DNA from: Actinomycetota bacterium
GTDB lineage: Bacteria; Actinomycetota; Acidimicrobiia; Acidimicrobiales; CADCSY01
Assembly: GCA_016781105.1 (NCBI GenBank)
Contig: JADDRA010000051.1
Span: forward strand, 4,037 to 38,218
Length of the DNA stretch: 34,182 nt
Reading direction: 5' to 3'
Under the pieces are notes generated by a model. That model was given only the letters and a program-made list of their open reading frames with translations. It did no database searches and had not been told where the DNA came from. Numbering within the stretch: position 1 is the stretch's first letter; every line of letters starts with the position of its first letter. Position numbers and translations under genes: made by a program. Shown one piece after another: positions 25,393 through 34,118 of this stretch.

Positions 25393-27032
25393 GCACTCCC
25401 GCCGTCGGTGCCAACCGGCACCGGGCCGCCGGCCTCGGCACCGTCCTGGGCGCCGTCCCGGCCGTCGAGCGGCCACGCCGAGGTCACGGGAGGGAGCTCG
25501 CCGGTGAAGTTCTCCGCCGGTGGGGGCGAGCTCGTGGCCCACTCCAGGGTCGCCGCGCCCCACGGGTTGGCGATGGCCCGGGTGCCCCCCTTGCGCCCGG
25601 CCCGGACCACCAGATCGCCGACGACCACGAGCAGCCCGAGCGCGGCCAGGGCTCCGCCGGCCATGCTGGCGCCGTTGAGCAGGGTGGTGAGGGTGTCGCT
25701 CTCGAAGCTGGCGGTCAGCCGGGCCTGGTCGGAGACCAGCGCGCTCACCAGGTCGGGGACGGCCAGCAGGAGCACGCCCCAGAAGGTCAGGGCGAAGGCC
25801 GCGGTCCCCGCAGCGTCCCCCAGGTGGACGCCCCAGATCTTGGGAGCCCAGAACCACAGGGCGGCGTAGGCGCCCAGGACCCCGGCGCCGAACAGGGTGA
25901 GGTGGACCTGGGCCGTCGTCCACACCGTCGGGTCGAGCTCGAGGCCGGGGATGACCAGCACGGCGCCGGCCAGGGCCCCGAGCAGGAGGTGGACGACCGC
26001 GCCGAGGGCCAGCAGCAGCGCGGGCTTGCGCACGAAGTGGCCGCGGCGCACGACGTCACCGAGCACGCCGACCAGGGCGAGGGCCGGGACCACGGCGACG
26101 AGGCCGGCCACCACGTAGAGCAGGTCGTCGGCGTAGGGCTCGACCTGGGCCCACGCACCGAAGCCGAGCAGGCCCAGGGCACCGAGGACGGCGATGCCGG
26201 CGCTGTTGCGGCGCAGCCGGCTGCGGGCGAGCACGGGGACGACCTCGGCGGCCACGCCCGCAGCGGGCACGGCCAGCAGGTACACCTGAGGGATCGACCA
26301 GAACCAACCGATCTGGCCCGCGGGCTCGAGGGCGGCCAGGTCGGCCCCGAAGTGGTGGTGGATGAAGAGCTCGATCAGGCGGGCCAGCAGGACCGGCGTG
26401 GCCAGCAGGGTCAGGCCGCCGCCCACCACCACCGACCAGGTGAACATCGGGGTGCGCAGCATGGTCATGCCCGGTGCCCGCAGGGTGACGGCGGTCGTGA
26501 GGATGCTGATCAGGGCGAGGCACGTCGAGGCAGCCAGGAGGGCGAGGCTGAGCAGGTACAGGTCGGTCCCCACCGTGCTGGCGCCGTCGAGGCCCCCGTC
26601 GGCGGCGTAGGCCCCGAGCAGCAGGGCACCACCGAGGACGTAGGTCCACAGGGCGGTGGCCGAGCCTCGGGGGAAGGCGATGTCGCTGGCCCCGATCTGC
26701 AGGGGCACCAGGTAGGTGGCCAGGCCCAGGAAGAACGGGACCAGGAACAGCAGGACGGTGACCTCGCTGTGGAGCGTGTGCACCTGGGCGAAGGCCCTGG
26801 AGGGCACGAGCTGGAAGCCGCCGTTGATGCGCTCGACGCCGAGGACCCCACCGGCGGCGCTGCCGACCAGCAGGAACGCCAGGGCGAAGGCCAGGTAGAG
26901 CCGGCCCACCACCTTGTGGTCGAAGGTCGTCAGCCACCGGGCCGGGCCCGTCAGCTCCCGCTCGGGCGGGGTCCCGGCCGGCCCCTCGACGGCACTCGAG
27001 CCCGCCTCGGCTCGGGTCTCGGTCATGGTCAC
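25383..27032 (-). CDS. Heme-copper oxidase subunit I paralogue lacking CuB/heme a3 ligands
   Basis: WLTTFDHKVVGRLYL, HTLHSEVTVLLFLVPFFLGLATYLVPLQIGASDIAFPR, LRAPGMTMLRTPMFTW, FWAPKIWG, TLEWATSSPPPAENF match ctaD; HPEVY->IPQVY, WAHHM->WAQVE, AHFHY->AQVHL. GTG start at 27032 (ATG alternative at 27026). Confidence 0.9.
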   Translation of the reverse strand: MTMTETRAEAGSSAVEGPAGTPPERELTGPARWLTTFDHKVVGRLYLAFALAFLLVGSAAGGVLGVERINGGFQLVPSRAFAQVHTLHSEVTVLLFLVPFFLGLATYLVPLQIGASDIAFPRGSATALWTYVLGGALLLGAYAADGGLDGASTVGTDLYLLSLALLAASTCLALISILTTAVTLRAPGMTMLRTPMFTWSVVVGGGLTLLATPVLLARLIELFIHHHFGADLAALEPAGQIGWFWSIPQVYLLAVPAAGVAAEVVPVLARSRLRRNSAGIAVLGALGLLGFGAWAQVEPYADDLLYVVAGLVAVVPALALVGVLGDVVRRGHFVRKPALLLALGAVVHLLLGALAGAVLVIPGLELDPTVWTTAQVHLTLFGAGVLGAYAALWFWAPKIWGVHLGDAAGTAAFALTFWGVLLLAVPDLVSALVSDQARLTASFESDTLTTLLNGASMAGGALAALGLLVVVGDLVVRAGRKGGTRAIANPWGAATLEWATSSPPPAENFTGELPPVTSAWPLDGRDGAQDGAEAGGPVPVGTDGGSASP

Positions 27033-27039
27033 GGCGCGC

Positions 27040-27927
27040 TCACCGCAGGAGTTGGTCGAGGGCCATGGCCCCGAACAGCAGGCTGATGTAGGAGATCGAC
27101 CAGTGGAACAGGCGCATGGCCCTGGCCGGCTCGGGCACCCGCAGGAGCTCCACGGCGTACCAGGTGAACACCGCCCCGAGCACCACGGCCGCCACCAGGT
27201 AGAGGCCACCCATGCCGGCCACGGGGACGAAGGCGAGGGTCAGGGCCCACAGCACCAGGCTGTAGGCCAGGATGCGCCGCGCCGTGGCCCGCAGCCCGGC
27301 CACGGCAGGGAGCATGGGCACCTCGGCGGCGGCGTAGTCCTCCCGGTAGCGCACGGCAAGAGCCCAGAAGTGCGGCGGGGTCCACACGAAGATGACGGCG
27401 AAAAGTACCAGGGGGGCCCACCCCAGGGCATCTCGGACCGCAGCCCACCCCACCAGCACCGGGACCGCCCCGGCGGCGCCGCCGATGACGATGTTGCTCG
27501 ACGACGTGCGCTTGAGCCACAGGGTGTAGACGACGACGTAGAAGGCGGTGGCGCTCATGGCCAGGACGGCGCTGAGCAGGTTGACCCCCGTCCAGAGCAG
27601 GGCGAAGGCGGCGAGCTCCAGGGCCAGGGCGAACACCAGGGCCTGGCCCGGCTCGATGGCGCCGGTCACGAGCGGGCGGTTGCGGGTGCGGCGCATGATC
27701 CGATCGATGTCCCGGTCGATGACCATGTTCAAGGCGTTCGCTCCCCCGGCCGCCAGGGCCCCGCCGGTGAGGGTGGCGGCCACCAGCCACAGCGACGGCC
27801 ACCCCCCCTCGGCCACGACCATGGTGGGCAGGGTGGTCACCAGCAACAGCTCGATGATGCGGGGCTTGGTGAGCGCGACGTAGGCACCGACTCTCGACGT
27901 GATCGCAGGCCCGGCCACGTGCTGCAT
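27040..27927 (-). CDS. ctaB: Protoheme IX farnesyltransferase (heme O synthase)
   Basis: YVALTKPRIIELLLVTTLPTM...GGANALNMVIDRDIDRIMRRTRNRPL...FVWTPPHFWALAVRYREDYAAAEVPMLP. Confidence 0.97.
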   Translation of the reverse strand: MQHVAGPAITSRVGAYVALTKPRIIELLLVTTLPTMVVAEGGWPSLWLVAATLTGGALAAGGANALNMVIDRDIDRIMRRTRNRPLVTGAIEPGQALVFALALELAAFALLWTGVNLLSAVLAMSATAFYVVVYTLWLKRTSSSNIVIGGAAGAVPVLVGWAAVRDALGWAPLVLFAVIFVWTPPHFWALAVRYREDYAAAEVPMLPAVAGLRATARRILAYSLVLWALTLAFVPVAGMGGLYLVAAVVLGAVFTWYAVELLRVPEPARAMRLFHWSISYISLLFGAMALDQLLR

Positions 27928-28074
27928 CGGCCGACGACACTAGGCCCAATCCCCACCCAACCAGAAGTTGGCGCCGAGCCCCGTGCCGGGCCGATCGGCA
28001 CTGGCTCCCGGACGCCCCTGGCGGCGCGCCCGCGGTTCCTCGTCCTCGCGGCGGCGCCTCTACCATCGGGCTCG

Positions 28075-29022
28075 ATGGGCCTGCCCGCGATCTCGCCCGC
28101 CGCCTACCGCCGGGTCACCCTCCTGGCCGTGGTGGCGCTGGGCTTCATCGTGGTCACCGGGGCCGCCGTGCGCCTCACCGGTTCGGGCCTGGGCTGCACC
28201 GACTGGCCGACCTGCGAGCAGGGACGGCTGGCGCCGGCCGAGATCACCGATGCGCCGGCCATGATCGAGTTCGTCAACCGCCTCATCACCGGGGTGGTCT
28301 CGGTCGCCGTGGTCCTCGCCGTGGCCGGGGCCTGGCGCCGGCGCCCCCGGCGCCGCGACCTGGTGTGGCTGGCTGCGGGCCTGGTGGCCGGGGTCGTGGG
28401 CCAGATCGTCCTCGGCGGCCTGGTCGTGCTCTTCGAGCTTTCCCCCCGGCTGGTCATGGGCCACTTCCTGCTGTCCATGGTCATCCTGTGGAACGCGGTC
28501 GTGCTCCACCACCGGGCCGGGCGCCCCGGCGGGCCGGTGGTGGCCCTGGTCGAGCCCTCGTTGGTGGGCCTGGCCCGCCTGGTGTTCGCCGCCGGCGCAC
28601 TGGTGGTCTTCACCGGGACCGTCGTCACCGCCTCGGGACCCCACGCCGGCGACAGCCAGGCCGCTCGGCTCGACCTCTTCCTCCCCGACGTGGCCCGTCT
28701 CCACGGTCTGTCGGTGGTGGTGCTGGCCAGCCTCGCCCTGGTCCTGGCCGTGGGCCTGCGTCGCCAGCAGGCCCCCCCGGCGGTCCAGCGCTCGTCCCGA
28801 GTCCTCCTCGCCGTGCTCGTGGCCCAGGCGGCCGTGGGCTACACCCAGTACTTCACCGGCGTGCCCGCCCTCCTCGTCGGGGTGCACATCCTCGGCGCCG
28901 TGGCCGTGTGGAGCGCGGTGGTGGCGCTCAACCTGGCGGTGTCCGGCCCCACCGCGGTGTCGCCGGCCGGGGCCGACGCCCCGCCGGCCCCCGCCGACGC
29001 TCCCGCCCTGGCCGGCTCCTGA
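28075..29022 (+). CDS. ctaA: Heme A synthase (COX15/CtaA family)
   Basis: [83 protein letters not shown]. Confidence 0.95.
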   Translation: MGLPAISPAAYRRVTLLAVVALGFIVVTGAAVRLTGSGLGCTDWPTCEQGRLAPAEITDAPAMIEFVNRLITGVVSVAVVLAVAGAWRRRPRRRDLVWLAAGLVAGVVGQIVLGGLVVLFELSPRLVMGHFLLSMVILWNAVVLHHRAGRPGGPVVALVEPSLVGLARLVFAAGALVVFTGTVVTASGPHAGDSQAARLDLFLPDVARLHGLSVVVLASLALVLAVGLRRQQAPPAVQRSSRVLLAVLVAQAAVGYTQYFTGVPALLVGVHILGAVAVWSAVVALNLAVSGPTAVSPAGADAPPAPADAPALAGS

Positions 29023-29029
29023 GGCCCCC

Positions 29030-29329
29030 ATGGCCGCTCCCACCCCGGCTCCCGTCGAGGTCGACGAGCCCGACCTGGGCGAGGTCACCGAGGTCGACAC
29101 GCCCTGGATCGTCCTGGTCTGGAACGACCCCATCAACCTCATGTCCTACGTGACCTGGGTCCTCCAGAAGCTGTTCGGCTACAGCCGGGAGAAGGCGACC
29201 GAGCTCATGCTCGACGTCCACCACAAGGGCCGGGCGGTGGTGGCCAACGGCAGCCGGGAGAAGTGCGAGCTCGACGTGTTCCGCCTGCACGAGCACGGCT
29301 TGTGGGCCACCATGCAGCACGACCGGTGA
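29030..29329 (+). CDS. clpS: ATP-dependent Clp protease adaptor
   Basis: [72 protein letters not shown]. Confidence 0.97.
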   Translation: MAAPTPAPVEVDEPDLGEVTEVDTPWIVLVWNDPINLMSYVTWVLQKLFGYSREKATELMLDVHHKGRAVVANGSREKCELDVFRLHEHGLWATMQHDR

Positions 29330-29342
29330 GGGCCAGCTGATC

Positions 29343-29819
29343 GTGCGGGGGCCGGTCCGGCGCACCCGCAAGGGTGACTTCGAGCTGCGGCTGTCCGAGC
29401 GGGAGCGCCAGCTCCTGGCCTCGCTGGCCGCCCAGCTGCGGGGAGCTCTGGAGGCCGACACCGATGCCGGCGGGGCCAAGGACCCCACCCTGCGGCGGCT
29501 GTTCCCCACCGCTTACCCCGACGACGAACGCCGCGACCTGGAGTACCGATCGATGGTGCACGACGACCTGCTGGCCCGGCGCAGAGCCGCCCTCGACACC
29601 GTGGAGCAGACACTGGAGGCCACGCGCCTCGACGAGGACGAGCTCCTGGCCTGGATGGGCGCGGTCAACGACCTGCGCCTGGTGCTCGGCACCCGCCTCG
29701 ACGTCAGCGAGGAGACCGAGCTGGTGGCCGACCCGGCCGACCCCGACGCGCCCGTCCTGGCTGTCTACGGCTACCTCGGGTTCCTCCTCGAGTCCATGGT
29801 GAGCGCCCTGTCGGGCTGA
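29343..29819 (+). CDS. DUF2017-family protein
   Basis: LRLSERERQLLASLAAQLRG...LRRLFPTAYPDDERRDLEYRSMVHDDLL...YGYLGFLLESMV; next to clpS. Confidence 0.85.
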   Translation: MRGPVRRTRKGDFELRLSERERQLLASLAAQLRGALEADTDAGGAKDPTLRRLFPTAYPDDERRDLEYRSMVHDDLLARRRAALDTVEQTLEATRLDEDELLAWMGAVNDLRLVLGTRLDVSEETELVADPADPDAPVLAVYGYLGFLLESMVSALSG

Positions 29820-29823
29820 GGCG

Positions 29824-29876
29824 CGGCACCACCAGCTCGCCGCGGTCCTTTTCTCGAGCAGGTCGTCGTGGTGCCG
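29824..29876. repeat. Inverted repeat CGGCACCAC / GTGGTGCCG downstream of the DUF2017 gene
   Basis: Perfect 9-bp arms at 29824-29832 and 29868-29876; loop contains CCTTTTCTC. Confidence 0.45.
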
Positions 29877-29887
29877 ATGCAACGGGG

Positions 29888-30109
29888 GTGGCGACTCAGG
29901 CGAGCACATCCGGACCGTGGGCCGATCCGTCGGCGCCCGGCTACGCGGCCGGGCCGTGGGGCTGGGTCCGGTCCCATCGCCTCTACAGCGCGAGCGTCGC
30001 GGCCATCGTCGCCGCCACCCTGGTCGGTGCCCAGTGGGCGGGCCAGCCCTCGGGACACGTCGGGCCCACCTCCTCGCCGTCCTCGGCGGCGGTGACGGCC
30101 TCGGAGTAG
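29888..30109 (+). CDS. Possible small single-TM protein (73 aa)
   Basis: GTG start; RSHRLYSASVAAIVAATLVGAQWAG TM-like segment; fills the gap before convergent degV. Confidence 0.4.
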   Translation: MATQASTSGPWADPSAPGYAAGPWGWVRSHRLYSASVAAIVAATLVGAQWAGQPSGHVGPTSSPSSAAVTASE

Positions 30110-30116
30110 CTGCCGA

Positions 30117-30971
30117 TCAGCGGGCCGGAGGGTGGTAGTAGAAGGCGCCGGCGGTCCCGGGGCCGGTGTGGGCCCCGACGCTGGGGCCGATGCGGTAGCG
30201 CACCAGCTCGCGCACCTCGGGGGTGCCGGCCAGGTGCTCTTCCAGGGCCTGCCACAGGGGGGCGGCGCCGGCGTCGGCGATTCCCAGCGCCACCCGAAGG
30301 GCTCCGGCGTCACCGGCCGCCCGCACGTGGGCGGCCATCGTGCGGGCGGCCTCGGCCACGTCGCTGGCCTGGCCGATCGTGTTCACCTCGCCGCCGGCCA
30401 TGGTGAGGACGGGGACGGCGCCGGGCTGGTCCTCAGGGGAACCGGCCACGGCGGCGAGACGTCCCCCTGCCCGGGCCAGGTCGAGGGCGCCGACGGTGAA
30501 CACCGTCCCCACGGTGCCGGCCACGGTCGCGGCCACCAAGGCCGCCTCCTCCAGCGACCCACCGCCGGCCAACACCTCGCCGGCCTCCCACACGCAGCAG
30601 CCGACCCCGAAGCTGGCGGTGCCCGTGTCGACGATGCGCACGGGCACTGGGGCCTCGGCGGCCGCCACCCGAGCGCTGTTGACCGTGCCCGAGATCGACG
30701 ATCCGACGTGCACGGCCAGGATCTCGGTGACGCCCCGGCTGGCCAGCTCGCGGAACACCGCGGCGAAGCGCCCGGGGCTGGGCTGGGACGTGGAGACCTC
30801 GGGCCGTCGCCCTGCCTCGAAGCGGGCGTAGAAGGCATCGGCGTCGAGGTCGACGCCCTCGAGGAAGCTCTCCCCGTAGATGCTCACCGAGAGCGGGACC
30901 ACCTCGACGCGGTAGCGCTCCACCAGCTCGGGCGGGAGCTGGGCGTTGGAGTCGGTGACCAGGGCGATCAC
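30117..30971 (-). CDS. DegV-family fatty-acid-binding protein
   Basis: IALVTDSNAQLPPELVERYRVEVVPLSVSIYGESFLEGVDLDADAFYARFE...TSQPSPGRFAAVFREL...AVHVGSSISGTVNSARVAA. Confidence 0.93.
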   Translation of the reverse strand: MIALVTDSNAQLPPELVERYRVEVVPLSVSIYGESFLEGVDLDADAFYARFEAGRRPEVSTSQPSPGRFAAVFRELASRGVTEILAVHVGSSISGTVNSARVAAAEAPVPVRIVDTGTASFGVGCCVWEAGEVLAGGGSLEEAALVAATVAGTVGTVFTVGALDLARAGGRLAAVAGSPEDQPGAVPVLTMAGGEVNTIGQASDVAEAARTMAAHVRAAGDAGALRVALGIADAGAAPLWQALEEHLAGTPEVRELVRYRIGPSVGAHTGPGTAGAFYYHPPAR

Positions 30972-31678
30972 GCCGGGCCGGCCACGGCCCTGAGCCGGGG
31001 GCGGGGTCCCACCGGCACCAGGGGCTCCCGGTCGCCGCCGTCGGGAGGCGGGTCGGGCGGACCCGGGGACGCGAGCGGAGGGGGCTCGGTGGCCAGGCGG
31101 TAGAGGATCACCGCGCTGGTGGCCGCCGCGGCCAGGGGCAGGGCCAGGGTGGGCGGGGGCCCCCAAAGGTTCGGCCACCCCCGCCGCCACCACAGCGCCG
31201 ACGCGGCAACCCACACCGACGAGGAGACGACGGTGGCGCCCACGTGGCGGCGCTTCCACCAGGGCAGGACCGCCCCGGCCCAGGCCACCAGCAGGTCGAC
31301 GATCGACCACACCGGGAAGGTGGCGGCGCACTGGCCCACGCTGGTGGCCACGCCCTTGCCGCCCCGCCAGCCGTTCCAGACCGGGAAGCAGTGACCGACC
31401 ACGGCGGCCACGCCGCCCACATGGGCACCGGTGCCGCCGGCCACGAGCCGCCCGAGCGTGCAGCCCAGGGCACCCTTGGCGATGTCGACCGCCATCACGC
31501 TGTAGCCCCAGCGGGGGCCGAGGAACTTGATGGCGTTGTTGGCCCCCGGGTTGCGGCTGCCGATGCTGCGCAGGTCGGTTTCGCCTCCGGTGGCCAGCCG
31601 GCAGGCGACGTCGGCGGAGGGGGCGGTTCCGGCCACGTAGGCCAACCCGGCGGCGGCGAGCAGGCGCGGCGCTCCCAC
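30968..31678 (-). CDS. plsY: Glycerol-3-phosphate acyltransferase PlsY family (divergent)
   Basis: DLRSIGSRNPGANNAIKFLGPRWG, DIAKGALGCTLGR, VVGHCFPVWNGWRGGKGVATSVG; overlaps the degV start by 4 nt. Confidence 0.88.
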   Translation of the reverse strand: MGAPRLLAAAGLAYVAGTAPSADVACRLATGGETDLRSIGSRNPGANNAIKFLGPRWGYSVMAVDIAKGALGCTLGRLVAGGTGAHVGGVAAVVGHCFPVWNGWRGGKGVATSVGQCAATFPVWSIVDLLVAWAGAVLPWWKRRHVGATVVSSSVWVAASALWWRRGWPNLWGPPPTLALPLAAAATSAVILYRLATEPPPLASPGPPDPPPDGGDREPLVPVGPRPRLRAVAGPA

Positions 31679-31755
31679 CGCCCGCAGGCTAGCAACTTCA
31701 GCCGCGGTTGAACCTCGGGCGCCAGTTGGCGGCGGCGGCGGTACCGTCCTCCTTC

Positions 31756-32616
31756 GTGGCGGTCCGGGTGGAGCGGCTGACCGTGGCCCCCGGCGTGTCC
31801 CTCCACGTCGAGCACCGCCACGGGGGGGACCCCGCCTTCGTGCTGGTCCACGGCCTGGCCTCCAACCTGCGCCTGTGGGACGGGGTCGCCGTGTGCCTGG
31901 CGGGGTGGGGCCACGCCGTGGCCGCCGTCGACCAGCGGGGGCACGGACGGAGCGACAAGCCCGACCAGGGCTACGACTTCGAGACGGTCACCGACGACCT
32001 GGCCCGGCTGGTCGAAGGACTCGGCTTCGACCGCCCGGTGCTCGTGGGCCAGTCGTGGGGCGGCAACGTCGTCCTCGAGGCCGCCTGGCGCTTCCCCGGA
32101 TTGGCGAGGGGCGTGGCCTGCATCGACGGGGGGTGGATCGAGCTTCGGCGGCGCTTCCCGAGCTGGCGCGAGTGCAAGGCGGCCCTGACCCCCCCGGCGA
32201 TGGCCGGCCGGCCGGTGGCCGAGGTGGAAGCCGAGGTGCGTCGAGCGCATGCGGACTGGTCCGAGCAGGCCGTCGCCGGGGCCCTGGCCTGCTTCGAGCA
32301 GCGACCCGACGGGACGGTCGCCCCCTGGCTCGGCCTGGAGCACCACCTCGCCATCCTGCGTTCGCTGTGGGACCACCGGCCCTCCTCCCGCTACCCCGGC
32401 ATCGATGTCCCCGTGCTGCTGGTACCGGCGGAACCTGATCCGTCTGCGGTCGATCCCGACGGCGAGCACCGCCGGCGCGAGGTCGAGGAGGCGGCGCGCA
32501 GCCTGGCCCGCAGCCGGGTGCGCTGGGTGCTGGGCGACCACGACCTGCACGCCCACCACCCCAAGGAGGTGGCCGACCTGTTGCACGAGGCGAGCGTGGA
32601 CGGGTTCTTCGGATGA
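31756..32616 (+). CDS. Alpha/beta hydrolase
   Basis: FVLVHGLASNLRLWDGVA, VAAVDQRGHGRSDKP, VLVGQSWGGNVVLEAAWRFP, VLGDHDLHAHHPKEVADLLHE. Confidence 0.92.
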   Translation: MAVRVERLTVAPGVSLHVEHRHGGDPAFVLVHGLASNLRLWDGVAVCLAGWGHAVAAVDQRGHGRSDKPDQGYDFETVTDDLARLVEGLGFDRPVLVGQSWGGNVVLEAAWRFPGLARGVACIDGGWIELRRRFPSWRECKAALTPPAMAGRPVAEVEAEVRRAHADWSEQAVAGALACFEQRPDGTVAPWLGLEHHLAILRSLWDHRPSSRYPGIDVPVLLVPAEPDPSAVDPDGEHRRREVEEAARSLARSRVRWVLGDHDLHAHHPKEVADLLHEASVDGFFG

Positions 32617-33902
32617 GCGCCTCGGGCCCGTGGCCCCGCCTCCTCGCCATCATGGGATCGGGCGAGACCAGCCCCACCATGGTCGGCACCCACCGCCGGC
32701 TCGTCGAGCGGATGGGACCCGCCCCCGTTCCCGCCGTCGTGCTCGACACCCCCTTCGGCTTCCAGGCCAACGTCGAGATCCTGACCCGACGGGCGGTCGA
32801 GTACTTCCGGGAGAGCGTGGGCCTGGAGGTCGAGGTGGCCCGCTGGCGTTCGGCGGCGGAAGGTTCGACCCTCGAGGCCGAGCGCTCGCTGGCTCGCCTG
32901 CGGTCGGCCCGCTACGTCTTCGCCGGCCCCGGCAGCCCCTCCTACGCCCTTCGCCAGTGGGCCGGCTCGCCGGTTCCCGCCACCCTGGCCGCCAAGCTCG
33001 AGCAGGGGGGCTGCCTCACCTTTGCCAGCGCCGCCGCCCTGACCCTGGGAGCCGCCACCGTGCCCGTCTACGAGATCTACAAGGTGGGCGAGGAGCCGTG
33101 CTGGCTCGAGGGCCTCGATCTGCTGGCGCTGGCCGGCCTGCCCGGCATGGCCCTGATCCCCCACTACGACAACACCGAAGGGGGCAACCACGACACCCGC
33201 TACTGCTACCTGGGCGAGCCCCGCCTGGCCCGGTTGGAGGAGCAACTCCCCCACCACGGCTTCGTGCTCGGCGTCGACGAGCACACCGGCCTCGTGCTCG
33301 ACCTCGATGCGGGCACGGCCAGCGTCGTGGGCCGGGGCGGGGTCACCGTGCGCCGGCAGGGCTACAGCACCAGCTTCCCGAGCGGCTCGGAGGTGCCCAT
33401 CGCCGACCTGCGCCGGGCGGGGACGGCCCGGGGCGACGGGGGTGGGCCCCCGTCCACCACGGCAGCGGCGCCTCGGCCTCCTGGCGACCCCGAGGCGGAT
33501 GCAGCTGCCCCGGCGTCGCTGGTGGCCGCCTCCCGCCTGCTCGAGGCCCGCTTCGTGGCCGCGGTCGACGAGCGCGACGTCGACGCCGCCGTCGCCGCCG
33601 TCCTCGAGCTCGACGCCGCCATCGTCTCCTGGTCGCGCGACACGCTGCAGTCGGACGACGCCGACCAGGCCCGGGCTGCGCTGCGAGCGATGATCGTGCG
33701 CCTGGGCGAACTGGCCCGGGTCGGGGCGAGCGACCCCGAGGAACGGGCCCGGCCCTTCGTCGAGGCCGTGCTGGAGGCCCGCAGCGCCGCCCGGGCCGGC
33801 CGCGACTGGGCCACGGCCGACGCCTTGCGAGACCATCTCGTCGCCGCCGGGGTCGAGATCAGTGACACGCCGGAGGGGACCGACTGGAGGCTGCTATCGT
33901 GA
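32613..33902 (+). CDS. Peptidase S51/type 1 glutamine amidotransferase-like protein fused to a CysRS-like C-terminal (DALR_2 + tail) region
   Basis: N-terminus LLAIMGSGETSPTMV...YVFAGPGSPSYALRQW...GGCLTFASAAALTLGA...IPHYDNTEGG; C-terminus EARSAARAGRDWATADALRDHLVAAGVEISDTPEGTDWRL resembles the CysRS tail; no HIGH or KMSKS motif seen. Confidence 0.8.
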   Translation: MSASGPWPRLLAIMGSGETSPTMVGTHRRLVERMGPAPVPAVVLDTPFGFQANVEILTRRAVEYFRESVGLEVEVARWRSAAEGSTLEAERSLARLRSARYVFAGPGSPSYALRQWAGSPVPATLAAKLEQGGCLTFASAAALTLGAATVPVYEIYKVGEEPCWLEGLDLLALAGLPGMALIPHYDNTEGGNHDTRYCYLGEPRLARLEEQLPHHGFVLGVDEHTGLVLDLDAGTASVVGRGGVTVRRQGYSTSFPSGSEVPIADLRRAGTARGDGGGPPSTTAAAPRPPGDPEADAAAPASLVAASRLLEARFVAAVDERDVDAAVAAVLELDAAIVSWSRDTLQSDDADQARAALRAMIVRLGELARVGASDPEERARPFVEAVLEARSAARAGRDWATADALRDHLVAAGVEISDTPEGTDWRLLS

Positions 33903-33926
33903 ACGTGCCTCCGCGTCGGGTTTCGA

Positions 33927-33999
33927 GCCCCCATCGTCCAGCGGCCTAGGACGCCGCCCTTTCAAGGCGGCAACACGGGTTCGAATCCCGTTGGGGGTG
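33927..33999 (+). tRNA. tRNA-Glu (anticodon TTC)
   Basis: Acceptor GCCCCCA/TGGGGGT, anticodon arm CCGCC-CTTTCAA-GGCGG, T-arm CGGGTTCGAATCCCG. Confidence 0.95.
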
Positions 34000-34031
34000 C
34001 GCACGAGCGGCGCAGGGTCACCGCTCAACCT

Positions 34032-34109
34032 GGTCCCGTGGTGCAGTTTGGAGTGCACGCCGCCCTGTCAAGGCGGAGGTCGCGAGTTCAAATCTCGTCG
34101 GGACCGCCA
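34032..34109 (+). tRNA. tRNA-Asp (anticodon GTC), CCA encoded
   Basis: Acceptor GGTCCCG/CGGGACC, anticodon arm CCGCC-CTGTCAA-GGCGG, T-loop TTCAAAT, 3' GCCA. Confidence 0.95.
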
Positions 34110-34118
34110 CAAGTTCAC

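Noticed and set aside
23662-25869. 735-aa plus-strand ORF
   Set aside because: Antisense shadow of ctaC and the ghost-oxidase module; low complexity
25383-27032. Subunit I paralogue as a decaying pseudogene
   Set aside because: Full-length uninterrupted frame, selective retention of low-spin heme ligands and fold motifs, and tight packing with neighbours argue for a functional protein
25293-27086. 597-aa plus-strand ORF
   Set aside because: Antisense to the subunit I paralogue; His/Gln/Gly-rich artefact
30968-31678. PlsY with atypical GSRNPGANNAI motif as a novel enzyme
   Set aside because: The other PlsY motifs (DIAKG, GHCFPVWNGWRGGKGVAT) are intact; best treated as a divergent PlsY
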